Counted from the first letter of the stretch, positions 1-7,920 are shown. The stretch: DNA of 64,000 nucleotides from JAGWBD01 sp965220615 (GCA_965220615.1 CBDCQL010000001.1:434001-498000), one strand, 5' to 3'. Made by a program: numbers and translations. The notes: generated by a model not told the origin, from the sequence alone.

Positions 1-1109
1 AGGAAGGGGGCCAGGCCGTAGAGGGCGGTGCCCAGCGCCGGCCCGACGATGTAACTGTAACCGGGCATGGCGCTCGCCAGGCCGGCCGCCGCGCCCTGCT
101 CGTGCGGCTCCACGGCGAAGGTCACCGCGCTGCGGTAGGCCGGAAAGGCCATCCCGACGCCCAGGCCCAGCAGCACCATCGACAGCATCACCTGCGTGGG
201 GCCGGTCACTTCAATCAGCAGCAGCAGCGAAGCCAGCACCAGCGGCATGCCCAGACGCAGCAGCTTCAGCGGCGAGAGGCGCAGGTATTGCACCAGTACC
301 ATCTGGGCGAAGAACAGGGCCACGCCGCTGACCGTCACCGCCAGGCCGGTCTGGCGCGCGGTCTCGATGGCGTCCAGGCCGAAGCGGTCCTGCACCAGAT
401 AGCCGAGGGTGAACTGCACCACGGCCGGCACCAGCATCGCGCAGAAACCGATGATCATCAGGGGCAGCAGGCGCGCGTCCAGGAAGCTCAGGGCAGGCGC
501 GCGTTCGCCCTGCTTCAGCGGCGAGCGTATTGAGGGCAACAGGCGCCAGACCAGCAGCATGCCCAGCAGCGGCATCAGGGAGGACATCAGGATCGGCGCG
601 ACCATGCTCATCCCCAGGCCCACGACCACCGCCCCCAGCGCCGGCCCCAGCATGCCGCCCAGACCATTGGACGCTGACACAATGCCCATCGCGGCCGTGC
701 GTTGCTGTCCTGTGCTGATATCGGCGATGTAGGCCTGCGCGGCCGGGGCGGCCGCCGCATACATCCCTCCCACGATCATGCGCGACGCCACCAGCAACAG
801 CCACACCAGCGTCGCGCCGGCAATGACTCCGTCCAGTCCGGCCTGCACGAAAATGGCGAAGAGCACCGCGCCCAGCCCGTATCCCGCCAGGCCGATGAGG
901 ATGACCCGCTTGCGGCCCAGATCGTCGCTGCGCCGGCCCCACCAGGGGCAGAAGATGACCCATACGATGGACGAGCCGGTCAGAATCAGACCGCCCTGCA
1001 GCGCGCTCAGACCCAGCTCGCGCATCAGCGGCGGCAACACGGGCGCCAGTACGGAATGACCCATGTTGGCGCAAAACATGGCGGCGAAGAGTATCCAGGC
1101 GCTTTTCAC
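1..1109 (-). CDS. MFS drug-efflux-type transporter, copy 1 (3' end cut by window)
   Basis: Major facilitator superfamily exporter, probably a proton-driven efflux pump in the inner membrane. The reading frame stays open from a GTG at 1109 to the window edge and reads VKSAWILFAAMFC at the N-terminus. It has the loop 2-3 MFS signature (GRRSDDLGRK) and many hydrophobic segments. The GTG matches the start chosen for the two downstream-numbered paralogues, where the same V-K/R-S/P-AW residues begin the first membrane segment. The last few dozen residues lie beyond position 1. The substrate cannot be predicted. It is the first of three tandem paralogues, each with its own upstream block. Confidence 0.85.
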   Translation of the reverse strand, partial: MKSAWILFAAMFCANMGHSVLAPVLPPLMRELGLSALQGGLILTGSSIVWVIFCPWWGRRSDDLGRKRVILIGLAGYGLGAVLFAIFVQAGLDGVIAGATLVWLLLVASRMIVGGMYAAAAPAAQAYIADISTGQQRTAAMGIVSASNGLGGMLGPALGAVVVGLGMSMVAPILMSSLMPLLGMLLVWRLLPSIRSPLKQGERAPALSFLDARLLPLMIIGFCAMLVPAVVQFTLGYLVQDRFGLDAIETARQTGLAVTVSGVALFFAQMVLVQYLRLSPLKLLRLGMPLVLASLLLLIEVTGPTQVMLSMVLLGLGVGMAFPAYRSAVTFAVEPHEQGAAAGLASAMPGYSYIVGPALGTALYGLAPF

Positions 1110-1179
1110 AGGGGACTCAACTCACAGGCTGCGCGGGCGGCGGAACATGGCGCGTATCATAGTTTCTTCAGCAGCGCGG

Positions 1180-1212
1180 CATTAGGACCATTCGCCGCGA
1201 TTGGACTGCAGG
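1180..1212 (-). repeat. Conserved intergenic block upstream of MFS copy 1
   Basis: A block of about 33 nt that contains CATTAGGACCATTC and GCGATTGGACTGCAG on the plus strand. It recurs at about 2485-2517 and 3785-3817, always upstream of an MFS gene. On the minus strand a TATGAT-type -10 element (1161-1156) lies 22 nt beyond the GGTCCT core in all three copies. The constant spacing suggests a promoter or operator retained through duplication. Confidence 0.6.
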
Positions 1213-1220
1213 GCAGCGAC

Positions 1221-2420
1221 TCAGATGGCGGGCTGCAGCGCCCGTGTGCGCGGGTGCAACACCAGCACCGCGATACCGGCCAGGATCACCACGGAGGCCA
1301 GCAGAAAGGGCGAGACCGGGTTGATGCCATAGAGGGCCGTGCCCAGCGCCGGACCGATGATGTAACTGTAGGCGGGGATAGAACTCGCCAGACCGGCCGC
1401 CGCGCCCTGTTCGTGCGGCTCCACGGCGAAGGTCACCGCGCTGCGGAAGCCCGGCTGCACCATCCCGATGCCCAGCCCCATCAGGGCCATCGCCAGCATC
1501 ACCTGCATGGAAGTGGCGGCAGCGGCCAGCAGCAGGAGCGAGCCAAGCGCCAGCGGCATACCCAGGCGCAACAGCTTCAGCGGCGGCAGACGAAAGACCT
1601 GCACCAGCACCATCTGGGCGAAGAACAGCGCGACGCCGCTGGCCATCACTGCCAGACCCGTCAGTCGGGTGGTCTCGATGGTGTCCAGGCCGAAGCGGTC
1701 CTGCACCAGATATCCGATGGTGAAGGTGACCACCGCGGGCACCATCATCGCGCAAAAGCTGATGACCAGAAGGGGCAGCAGGCGCGGGTCGAGGACGTTC
1801 AGGGCGGGGGCGCGTTCGCCCCGCTTCAGGGTCGCCTTCACCTGCGGCAACAGGCGCCATACCAGCAACATGCCGATGAGCGGCGTGAGCGCCGACAGAA
1901 AGATCGGCGCGACCAGGCTCAGGCCCAGACTCACGACCAGCGCCCCCAGCGCCGGCCCCGCGATGCTGCCCAGGCCCTTGGCCGCCGACATGATGCCCAA
2001 CGCGGCCGTGCGTTGCTGGCCCGAACTGACGTCGGCGATGTAGGCCTGCGTGGCCGGGGCGGCTGCCGAATGCAGGGCGGCCCCGATCACGCGCGCCCCC
2101 ATCAGCAGCAGCCAGACCAGCGTCGCGCTGGCGATGACGCCGTCCAGGCCGGCCTGCATGACCAGGGCGAACAGGCCGACGCCCAGCGCCAGGCCCGTCA
2201 GGCCCAGCATGATAAAGGGCTTGCGCCCGCGCACGTCGCTGTGGCGGCCCCACCAGGGGCAGAAAATGACCCACACGATGGACGAGCCGGTCAGCAGCAG
2301 TCCGCCCTGCAGCGCGCTCAGGCCCAGTTCGCGCATCAACGCCGGCAGCACCGGCGCCAGCACAGAGTGCCCCAGGCTGGCGCAGAACATGGCGCCAAAC
2401 AATATCCAGGCAGGTTTCAC
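1221..2420 (-). CDS. MFS drug-efflux-type transporter, copy 2
   Basis: Full-length paralogue of the neighbouring exporters, 399 aa from a GTG at 2420. It should have 12 membrane segments, with the MFS loop 2-3 motif GRHSDVRGRK near residue 60. An ATG at 2498 would add 26 residues (MVLNAAPPEHYDTD...), but that part overlaps the conserved upstream block and the TATGAT promoter element. The GTG aligned across all three copies is therefore preferred. The role is probably proton-coupled export of small hydrophobic compounds; the substrate is unknown. The tandem arrangement with individual promoters suggests amplification followed by divergence. Confidence 0.88.
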   Translation of the reverse strand: MKPAWILFGAMFCASLGHSVLAPVLPALMRELGLSALQGGLLLTGSSIVWVIFCPWWGRHSDVRGRKPFIMLGLTGLALGVGLFALVMQAGLDGVIASATLVWLLLMGARVIGAALHSAAAPATQAYIADVSSGQQRTAALGIMSAAKGLGSIAGPALGALVVSLGLSLVAPIFLSALTPLIGMLLVWRLLPQVKATLKRGERAPALNVLDPRLLPLLVISFCAMMVPAVVTFTIGYLVQDRFGLDTIETTRLTGLAVMASGVALFFAQMVLVQVFRLPPLKLLRLGMPLALGSLLLLAAAATSMQVMLAMALMGLGIGMVQPGFRSAVTFAVEPHEQGAAAGLASSIPAYSYIIGPALGTALYGINPVSPFLLASVVILAGIAVLVLHPRTRALQPAI

Positions 2421-2484
2421 AGAGGACTCTCGGATTGTGAAGGAAACGAAGACAAGATCCGTATCATAATGCTCCGGCGGCGCA

Positions 2485-2517
2485 GCATTTAGGACCAATG
2501 CGCGCGATTGGACTGCA
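2485..2517 (-). repeat. Conserved intergenic block upstream of MFS copy 2
   Basis: Second copy of the block, with TTAGGACCAATGCGCGCGATTG on the plus strand spread over its length. The minus-strand -10 candidate TATGAT lies at 2468-2463, again 22 nt from GGTCCT. It is slightly diverged from the other two copies. Confidence 0.55.
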
Positions 2518-2528
2518 AGAACCTGGCA

Positions 2529-3722
2529 TCAGGTCGCGGGTTGAACCACGCGCTCCCGCGTATGCAGCGTCAGCATGGCGAAGGCGGCCACCACGAACAA
2601 CGCCGCCAACATATAGGGAGACCCGGCGTTCACGCCATAGAGCGCGGTGCCCAGCGGCGGCCCAAAGATGAAACTGTAACCCGGCACCGAATTGGCCAGA
2701 CCGGCCGCCGCGCCCTGCTCCTGGGGATCGACCGCGAAGGTGATGGCCGTTCGAAAGCCCGGCATGACCATGCCCACCGCCAGGCCCATCAGCACCAGCG
2801 CCAGGGTCATGGCGGCGAAGTCGGCCGCCACCGTCAGGACGATCAGCGCGATCAGCATCAGCGGGATGCCCAGACGCAGCAGAGTCAGCGGCGTCAGCCG
2901 GAAGACCTGGATCAGCACCATTTGGGCGAAGAGCAGGGCCACGCCGCTGGCCATCACCGCCAGACCCACCAGCCGCGCCGTTTCCACGCCGTCCAGGCCC
3001 AGACGATCCTGAAAGAGGAAACCGATGGTGAACTGCGTCACCGAAAGCCCGCTCATCACGAAGAACCCGATCAGCAGCAGCGGCAGCAGGCGCGGGTCCG
3101 TGATGCGCAGCGCCGGCGCGCGTTCGCCCCGCTTCAGTTTGGCCGGCACGGCGGGCAGCAGGCGCCACACCAGCAGCATGCCGAAAAGCGGCGTGATCGC
3201 GGAGAGCAGGATCGGCGCCGCCAGGCCAAAGCCCACCACCAGGGCGGCCAGCGCCGGGCCCAGTATGGTGGCCAGGCCGTTGGAAGCCGACAGGATGCCC
3301 ATCGCGCTCACGCGTTTCCGGCCCGTGCTGACGTCGGCGATGTAGGCCTGGGCCGCCGGCCCCGCCGCCGAGAACAGCAGGCCCACGATCAGACGCGAGG
3401 CCACCAGCAGCAGCCAGATCAGGGTCGCGCTGGCGATGACGCCGTCCAGCCCCGCCTGCGTCACGAGGGCGAAGCACAGCACGCCGAGCGCGTAGCCGCC
3501 CAGCCCCAGCAGTATGACCGGTTTGCGCCCGCTCACGTCGCTGCGCCGGCCCCACCAGGGGCTGAAGATGACCCACATAATGGAAGAGCCGGTCAGGATC
3601 AGGCCGCCCTGCAACTCGCTGAGGCCCAGTTCTCTCATTAGAGGGGGCAGCACCGGCGCCAGAATGGAAATGCCCAGATAGGAACTGAACATGGCGCCTG
3701 ATAACACCCAGGCAGATCTCAC
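2529..3722 (-). CDS. MFS drug-efflux-type transporter, copy 3
   Basis: Third tandem MFS exporter, 397 aa from a GTG at 3722 (VRSAWVLSGAMFS). The signature GRRSDVSGRK sits between the second and third membrane segments. The hydrophobic pattern matches a 12-helix transporter. The longer reading from 3797 would translate the promoter block and is rejected. This copy and copy 2 are similar along their whole lengths, so they arose by tandem duplication. The substrate is unknown; resistance or metabolite export are both possible. Confidence 0.88.
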   Translation of the reverse strand: MRSAWVLSGAMFSSYLGISILAPVLPPLMRELGLSELQGGLILTGSSIMWVIFSPWWGRRSDVSGRKPVILLGLGGYALGVLCFALVTQAGLDGVIASATLIWLLLVASRLIVGLLFSAAGPAAQAYIADVSTGRKRVSAMGILSASNGLATILGPALAALVVGFGLAAPILLSAITPLFGMLLVWRLLPAVPAKLKRGERAPALRITDPRLLPLLLIGFFVMSGLSVTQFTIGFLFQDRLGLDGVETARLVGLAVMASGVALLFAQMVLIQVFRLTPLTLLRLGIPLMLIALIVLTVAADFAAMTLALVLMGLAVGMVMPGFRTAITFAVDPQEQGAAAGLANSVPGYSFIFGPPLGTALYGVNAGSPYMLAALFVVAAFAMLTLHTRERVVQPAT

Positions 3723-3784
3723 AGGCGCCGCTCCTGACGCAATTGCTGTGATGAGACGCGTATCATAATGGCGCGCGGCAGGCG

Positions 3785-3817
3785 GCATTAGGACCATTCA
3801 ACGCGATTGGACTGCAG
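3785..3817 (-). repeat. Conserved intergenic block upstream of MFS copy 3
   Basis: Third copy of the block (CATTAGGACCATTC and GCGATTGGACTGCAG). The minus-strand -10 candidate TATGAT is at 3767-3762, at the same 22-nt distance from the GGTCCT core as in the other two copies. Confidence 0.6.
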
Positions 3818-3926
3818 ACGTGTGTGACATCCGGGGAGGGTGACAGCCACTGCCAGCCGGGGGCCGTCCGGGCGGAGTATACTGCCGCACTGTCCGGATG
3901 TTCTTCCATATTGGAGTGGAAAGCAA

Positions 3927-4376
3927 ATGGGTTCGAAAAGGGCCTCATCCGAGCAGGTAGCCAAAACCCGGGACGCCTTAATCAAACTGTTTGACCTGGT
4001 CAGGTCCGACCCGGAAGCGCCTGACCCGCCCCAATTGGTCTGGCGCGCAATGGGCGGCAAGGTAGCAGAGGACATAAAAGCAATGAAGCCGGGGGAAATA
4101 TGGATGAACCACGGGTATACATCCACGAGCTATTCGCCCGCCGTTGCGTATCGCTTTAAGCCCGCCGATGGCATTATCCTGGAGATTAAGCCAAATCCGA
4201 ACAGGAAAGGCATAGACTTCTCTGCCATAGCAGGCAACTATGACGAACAGGAATACCTGATGGACAAGGGCAGTGTGTTCCGGCTCTTTGCCGTGCCGGA
4301 AGTACCGTTTGAAACTGGTCGCGGGAAGGGGTCCAGAATCGAGCCAGTCACTGTCTATCAATTCGAGGAACTGTGA
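3927..4376 (+). CDS. R-S-E class mono-ADP-ribosyltransferase-like protein
   Basis: 149 aa from an ATG with a GGAG ribosome site 10 nt upstream. The three sequence marks of R-S-E ADP-ribosyltransferases are present in order: Arg40 in LVWRAM, the STS motif at 66-68 (GYTSTSYS), and an E-x-E pair at Glu107/Glu109 (DEQEYLMDKGS). A helical N-terminus precedes the NAD-binding core. Family members are bacterial toxins, polymorphic-toxin tips or phage head-associated enzymes that transfer ADP-ribose from NAD+ to a target. No secretion signal or carrier domain is seen, so this is a stand-alone catalytic domain. It overlaps the next gene by one base, which suggests a toxin/partner pair. The target is unknown. 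Confidence 0.7.
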   Translation: MGSKRASSEQVAKTRDALIKLFDLVRSDPEAPDPPQLVWRAMGGKVAEDIKAMKPGEIWMNHGYTSTSYSPAVAYRFKPADGIILEIKPNPNRKGIDFSAIAGNYDEQEYLMDKGSVFRLFAVPEVPFETGRGKGSRIEPVTVYQFEEL

Positions 4377-4597
4377 TGCGATACGAGATAAGGTCACAGC
4401 AGGACTATTCAAACCGCTTTGCCGGATCGTGGGGCAGTGTCATTCTCGATCACCCGGACCGGGTGGATGAATTTTTTCTGAGAGACAGCGACCGCAAGGT
4501 TATCGTTTTGGACGATAACGACACGCGGCTTACCGGGGAGCTGGATGCTGACCAGTGGAACGCCTGGAAGAAACAAAACAGGCCACTGCCCGGATGA
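4376..4597 (+). CDS. Small acidic protein, candidate partner or immunity protein
   Basis: 73 aa. Its ATG overlaps the TGA of the ADP-ribosyltransferase gene (TGATG), so the two are translationally coupled. No recognised family. It is rich in Asp and aromatic residues (VIVLDDNDTRL, DADQWNAWKK). Small acidic proteins encoded directly behind a toxin are often antitoxins or immunity proteins, and that is the inferred role here. Nothing in the sequence itself proves it. Confidence 0.5.
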   Translation: MRYEIRSQQDYSNRFAGSWGSVILDHPDRVDEFFLRDSDRKVIVLDDNDTRLTGELDADQWNAWKKQNRPLPG

Positions 4598-4610
4598 GTC
4601 GGTGGCACTG

Positions 4611-4771
4611 ACGGCCTGGGCCGTTCATGCCGGAACCGGCGAAGGTTCCGGTGCCGCCAGCATAAACGCTGGCAGCAGGTGACCCCGTAAAAGGGGTGCG
4701 AAATGCCTGACCTGACGCTGACCAGTTTTACGCCGCGCGACCAGCGTTTCGCGCGTAACGGAGCGCGTTAC
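4611..4771 (+). other. Run of six adjacent hairpins, possible structured RNA
   Basis: Six inverted repeats follow one another: ACGGC/GCCGT (4611-4624), CCGGAACC/GGTTCCGG (4630-4651, loop GGCGAA), GCCAGC/GCTGGC (4656-4673, loop ATAAAC), CCCC/GGGG (4683-4696, loop GTAAAA), CGCGCGA/TCGCGCG (4734-4755) and GTAACG/CGTTAC (4755-4771). No convincing gene occupies the region; a 37-codon frame at 4703-4816 lacks a ribosome site. No T-run follows, so these are not ordinary terminators. A non-coding RNA or a decayed mobile-element RNA is possible; the family is not identified. Confidence 0.45.
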
Positions 4772-4826
4772 CGGAAGGGCAAGGCGTCGCCGTCCAGCGC
4801 CACATCAAAGGTATGAAAGGCCCGAC

Positions 4827-5258
4827 ATGTCAGACAGGCTGCGGGTACTGATCCTCTGCACTGCCAATTCCGCCCGCTCGCAGATGGCCGAAGGGCTGTT
4901 GCGCCATCTCGCGGGCGATCGCGTCAGCGTGCGCAGCGCCGGCGTGGCGCCATCGAGCGTGAACCCCCTCGCCATCCGCGCCATGGACCAGATCGGCGTG
5001 GACATCCGCGGCCAGCGCTCGCAACACGTGAACGAGTTCCTGGCCGAACCTTTCGACACGGTCATCACCGTCTGCGACCACGCCGCGGAAACCTGCCCGA
5101 CCTTCCCTGGCCAGGTCAGGCGCGTCCACTGGAGTCTGCCGGACCCGGCTTCCGGGGCGGGCGACGAGGCGCGGCGTCTGGCGGCCTTCGCCGGCGTGCG
5201 CGACGATCTGCAGCGTCGCCTGCGCGCCTGGCTGGCCGAACAGGACGACGAGCGCTGA
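4827..5258 (+). CDS. arsC: Thioredoxin-type arsenate reductase ArsC
   Basis: 143 aa low-molecular-weight phosphatase fold. The N-terminal P-loop Cys11-x5-Arg17 (CTANSAR) and the second and third redox cysteines Cys83 and Cys90 (VCDHAAETC) give the full triple-cysteine relay of thioredoxin-coupled ArsC. The LPDPAS aspartate loop (Asp106) is also present. It reduces arsenate to arsenite in the cytoplasm, which must then be exported. No arsenite pump or ArsR gene is adjacent. The next gene encodes a SelW-like redox protein, which gives a thiol/selenol context. The length is normal for the family. Confidence 0.88.
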   Translation: MSDRLRVLILCTANSARSQMAEGLLRHLAGDRVSVRSAGVAPSSVNPLAIRAMDQIGVDIRGQRSQHVNEFLAEPFDTVITVCDHAAETCPTFPGQVRRVHWSLPDPASGAGDEARRLAAFAGVRDDLQRRLRAWLAEQDDER

Positions 5259-5271
5259 AGAGTCAGATTGA

Positions 5272-5300
5272 TTCGCGCTTTCGGGCGAATGCTGTATACT
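5272..5300 (+). promoter_or_regulatory. Candidate promoter for the SelW-like gene
   Basis: TATACT at 5295-5300 with TTCGCG 17 nt upstream at 5272-5277. An ATTCGC/GCGAAT inverted repeat overlaps the spacer, and a second dyad (TCATGAA/TTCATGA) lies in the leader before the ribosome site. The -10 match is good and the -35 match is poor. Confidence 0.35.
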
Positions 5301-5381
5301 GCCTGTCATGAATGCCGTCTTGCGACGTCTTCATGAAGCGATCAGCCTTGTTCGATTCGTCATAAAGGAAGGAGACTGGTG

Positions 5382-5660
5382 ATGCAGAACGGAACGCTCG
5401 ATATCACCCTGACCTATTGCGCCTCTTGAAACTACACCCCGCAAGCCGTCAGTTTGGCGGCAGACTTGCTCGGTGACAAGGAACTTCTGGCGCACGTCCG
5501 ATCCTGGAATCTGATACCGGCCAGCGGTGGACTGTTCGAATTCGTGGTGAACGGTGAGTTGCTGTATTCGAAGAAAGAGACGGGTCGTCACGCCGAAGAG
5601 GGCGAGATCCGCGGCATCTTCGAAAAGTATCTGGCCGGCCAGGCAGTCGCTGCAGGTTAG
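5382..5660 (+). CDS. SelW-like (Rdx family) selenoprotein with in-frame TGA
   Basis: 92 residues if TGA at 5427-5429 is read as selenocysteine. The ATG follows a very strong AAGGAAGGAG ribosome site. The frame reads LDITLTYCAS-U, placing the TGA exactly at the Sec of the Cys13-x-x-Sec16 motif of SelW/SelT/SelH-type thioredoxin-like proteins. After the TGA the same frame continues with family features (FEFVVNGELLYSKKETGRH) to a TAG. A possible bacterial SECIS lies just downstream: GCC/GGC around loop GTCAGTTT (5445-5458), or GCAAGCCG paired with CGG and CTTGC (5441-5469). Selenocysteine insertion needs SelA/B/C/D encoded elsewhere. A nonsense-mutated Cys form is the alternative, but the exact TGA position favours Sec. 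Confidence 0.8.
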
Positions 5661-5796
5661 ATTAAGTCAGAATAGAGGCCGACAAGGGCCTGACGCTGAA
5701 AAATCCACACAAAAATGATATAGTACGCCTCGGCGGGTACTGCGGCGCGCAGCAGCGTTCAGGTACCTGAGACAAAGTATGGAGAGGAAAGGAAAC

Positions 5797-6831
5797 ATGG
5801 CCAAGATGCTGTCTGCAATTGTCCTGCTTTCGCTGCTGGTCTCCGGCATCGGCGTCCTCGCGCAGGACGACGTGGTGCTGGGCCCTGTTACGCAGCGGAT
5901 CATGGAACGTGGTGAGTTGGTCTGCGGCGTCAACCAGCAACTTGCCGGCTTTGGTGTCGTCAACGACGCCGGTGAATTCGAGGGCTTTGACATCGACATC
6001 TGCCGCGCCGTCGCTGCGGCCGTGCTCGGCGATGCCAACGCCGTCTCATTCCGCCCGCTGGCGGCCGCCGAACGGCAGGCAGCCATCCAGGGTGGCGAAA
6101 TCGACATGATGTCGCGCAACACCACCTGGACCCTGAGCCGTGACGTCGTCTGGGGCGCCACCTTCGGCCCGACCACCTTCTACGATGGTCAGGGCGTCGG
6201 CACCCGCGTCGAACTGGGCGTCACCACCATGGAAGAACTGGACGGCGCGTCCATCTGCGTCACCCAGGGCACGACCACCGAGCTGAACATCACCGACGCG
6301 GTGGCCGCGCGCGGTCTGGATATCACCATCCTGGCCCAGCCGGACATCGCCGCCGCCTGGCAGGCCTACCTCGACGGCCGCTGTGAAGCCTGGACGACGG
6401 ACAAGAGCAGCCTCGCCGCCCTCCACGCCACCTCCGCTGACCCCAGCCTGCACATGGTGCTGGACGTGACCCTCAGCAAGGAGCCGCTTGGTCCGCTCTC
6501 GCCCCAGTCCGACCCGCAGTTCGCCGACATCGTCGCCTGGACTGTCTTCGGCCTGATCAACGCCGAGGAAGCCGGCATCACCAGCGAGAACATCGACGAC
6601 TTCCTCATGAGCGAAGACCCCACCATCCAGCGTTTGCTGGGCCAGAACGACAACGCCTCCGGTTCCTACCTGGGTATCCCCAACGACTTCATGGTCACGG
6701 TGATCCGCCAGCTGGGCAACTACGGCGAAATCTTCCACCGTCACCTCGGCGTGCCGCCCTTCAACCTCGGTCGCGGCATCAACGCCCTGTGGACCGACGG
6801 TGGTCTGCTCTACGGCCCGCCCTTCCGCTAA
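5797..6831 (+). CDS. aapJ: Amino-acid ABC transporter substrate-binding protein, paralogue 1 (AapJ-like)
   Basis: 344 aa from ATG 5797, which follows GAGGAAAGGAAAC; an in-frame ATG at 5779 lies inside the ribosome-binding stretch. It has a signal peptide (hydrophobic to about residue 22, then AQDD). The mature protein has the family-3 solute-binding fold with GFDIDICRAVAAA, ERQAAIQGGEIDM and FYDGQG segments typical of the general L-amino-acid binding protein AapJ. It delivers polar or hydrophobic amino acids to the permeases encoded downstream. First of three tandem paralogues, all 344 aa with the starts chosen. Paralogue multiplicity suggests different amino-acid preferences. Confidence 0.9.
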   Translation: MAKMLSAIVLLSLLVSGIGVLAQDDVVLGPVTQRIMERGELVCGVNQQLAGFGVVNDAGEFEGFDIDICRAVAAAVLGDANAVSFRPLAAAERQAAIQGGEIDMMSRNTTWTLSRDVVWGATFGPTTFYDGQGVGTRVELGVTTMEELDGASICVTQGTTTELNITDAVAARGLDITILAQPDIAAAWQAYLDGRCEAWTTDKSSLAALHATSADPSLHMVLDVTLSKEPLGPLSPQSDPQFADIVAWTVFGLINAEEAGITSENIDDFLMSEDPTIQRLLGQNDNASGSYLGIPNDFMVTVIRQLGNYGEIFHRHLGVPPFNLGRGINALWTDGGLLYGPPFR

Positions 6832-6858
6832 AGACAGCGCAAGGGCGCGTTGAACGCA

Positions 6859-7893
6859 GTGGCACGCGTATTACCTGTCACGCTGCTGCTGACACTGTTG
6901 CTCCCGGCCGCCGTCGTCCTCGCGCAGGATGGCGTCGTCCGGGGGCCTGTCATGCAGGCCGTGCTCGACCGGGGCCACCTGAATTGCGGCGTACCCTTTG
7001 AGTACCCCGGTTTCGGCATCATCGACGACGCCGGCATCTTTGAAGGGATCGATATCGACGTCTGCCGCGCCATTGCCGTGGCGATTTTCGGCGACGCGGA
7101 CGCGATCACCTTCCGCCCGCTGCGCGGCGTCGAGCGCCAGGCGGCCATCCAGGGCGGCGAGGTCGACCTGATCTCCCGCCTCACCACCCGCACCCTGAGC
7201 CGGGACACGACCTGGGGCGTCATCTACGGCCCCACCACCTACTATGACGGCCAGGGCATCGGCACCCGCGCCGACTACGGCGTCTCGACCATCGAGGAAC
7301 TCGACGGCGCCGCCATCTGCGTGCAGCATGGCACGACCACCGAACTGAACATCACCGACGTCACCTCGGCGCGCGGCCTCAACATAGCCATCCTTGGCTA
7401 TCCTGACCTGACCTCCACCTTTCTGGCCTATCTTGAAGGCCGCTGCGAGGCCTGGACGGCCAACCGCGCCAGCATCATCGGCCTGCACGCCACCTCCGGC
7501 GACCCTGCCGCCCACGTGATCCTCGACATCCTGCTCAGCAAGGAGCCCGGCACGCCCCTCTCGCCGCAGTCGGACCCGCAATTCGCCGAAGTCATCGCCT
7601 GGACCGTCTTCGGCCTCCTGACCGCCGAGGAACATGGCATCACCAGCGCCAACGTCGACGACTTCCTCGACAGCGACGACCCCTCCATCCAGCGCCTGCT
7701 GGGCCAGGGCGGCAACGCCTCCGGCTCTTACCTCGGCCTCGCCAACGACTTTATGGTGGAAGTCATCCGCCAGGTCGGCAATTACGGCGAAATCTTCGCG
7801 CGCAACCTGAGTGTGCCGCCATTTAACCTGGAACGCGGTATAAACGCCCTGTGGACGGACGGCGGTCTGATGTACGCGCCGCCTTTCCGCTAA
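6859..7893 (+). CDS. Amino-acid ABC transporter substrate-binding protein, paralogue 2 (AapJ-like)
   Basis: 344 aa from GTG 6859. This start matches the third paralogue (GTGGCACGCGTA against ATGGCACGCGTA); a TTG nine bases earlier is the alternative. Signal peptide with VVLAQD at the cleavage region. The binding-protein signatures GIDIDVCRAIAVA, ERQAAIQGGEVDL and YYDGQG are present. The ligand-contact area differs from paralogues 1 and 3 (LISRLTTRTLS instead of MMSRNTTWTLS), which suggests a changed specificity. The last 301 nt are nearly identical to the third paralogue while the rest is clearly diverged, pointing to gene conversion. Confidence 0.9.
   Translation: MARVLPVTLLLTLLLPAAVVLAQDGVVRGPVMQAVLDRGHLNCGVPFEYPGFGIIDDAGIFEGIDIDVCRAIAVAIFGDADAITFRPLRGVERQAAIQGGEVDLISRLTTRTLSRDTTWGVIYGPTTYYDGQGIGTRADYGVSTIEELDGAAICVQHGTTTELNITDVTSARGLNIAILGYPDLTSTFLAYLEGRCEAWTANRASIIGLHATSGDPAAHVILDILLSKEPGTPLSPQSDPQFAEVIAWTVFGLLTAEEHGITSANVDDFLDSDDPSIQRLLGQGGNASGSYLGLANDFMVEVIRQVGNYGEIFARNLSVPPFNLERGINALWTDGGLMYAPPFR
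7592..7892 (+). repeat. Homogenised 3' tract, copy in paralogue 2
   Basis: From TCATCGCCTGG to the stop this tract matches 8654-8954 with about six mismatches by eye, all synonymous or in the stop codon. The sequence directly upstream is much less similar. The abrupt change marks a recent gene-conversion or unequal-exchange boundary. Confidence 0.8.
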
Positions 7894-7920
7894 GGACCCT
7901 GAAGAGACCCGCAGAGCACG

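Noticed and set aside
702..2492. 596-codon plus-strand frame across the MFS genes
   Set aside because: A shadow of two MFS genes, low-complexity Gln/Arg/His content, no ribosome site.
4703..4816. 37-codon frame within the hairpin region
   Set aside because: No ribosome site, no homology recognised, and it crosses several stable hairpins.
5427..5429. Reading the TGA as a nonsense mutation that makes the SelW-like gene a pseudogene
   Set aside because: The TGA falls exactly on the family's Sec position, the ribosome site is strong and the frame remains intact on both sides, so a selenoprotein is the simpler reading.
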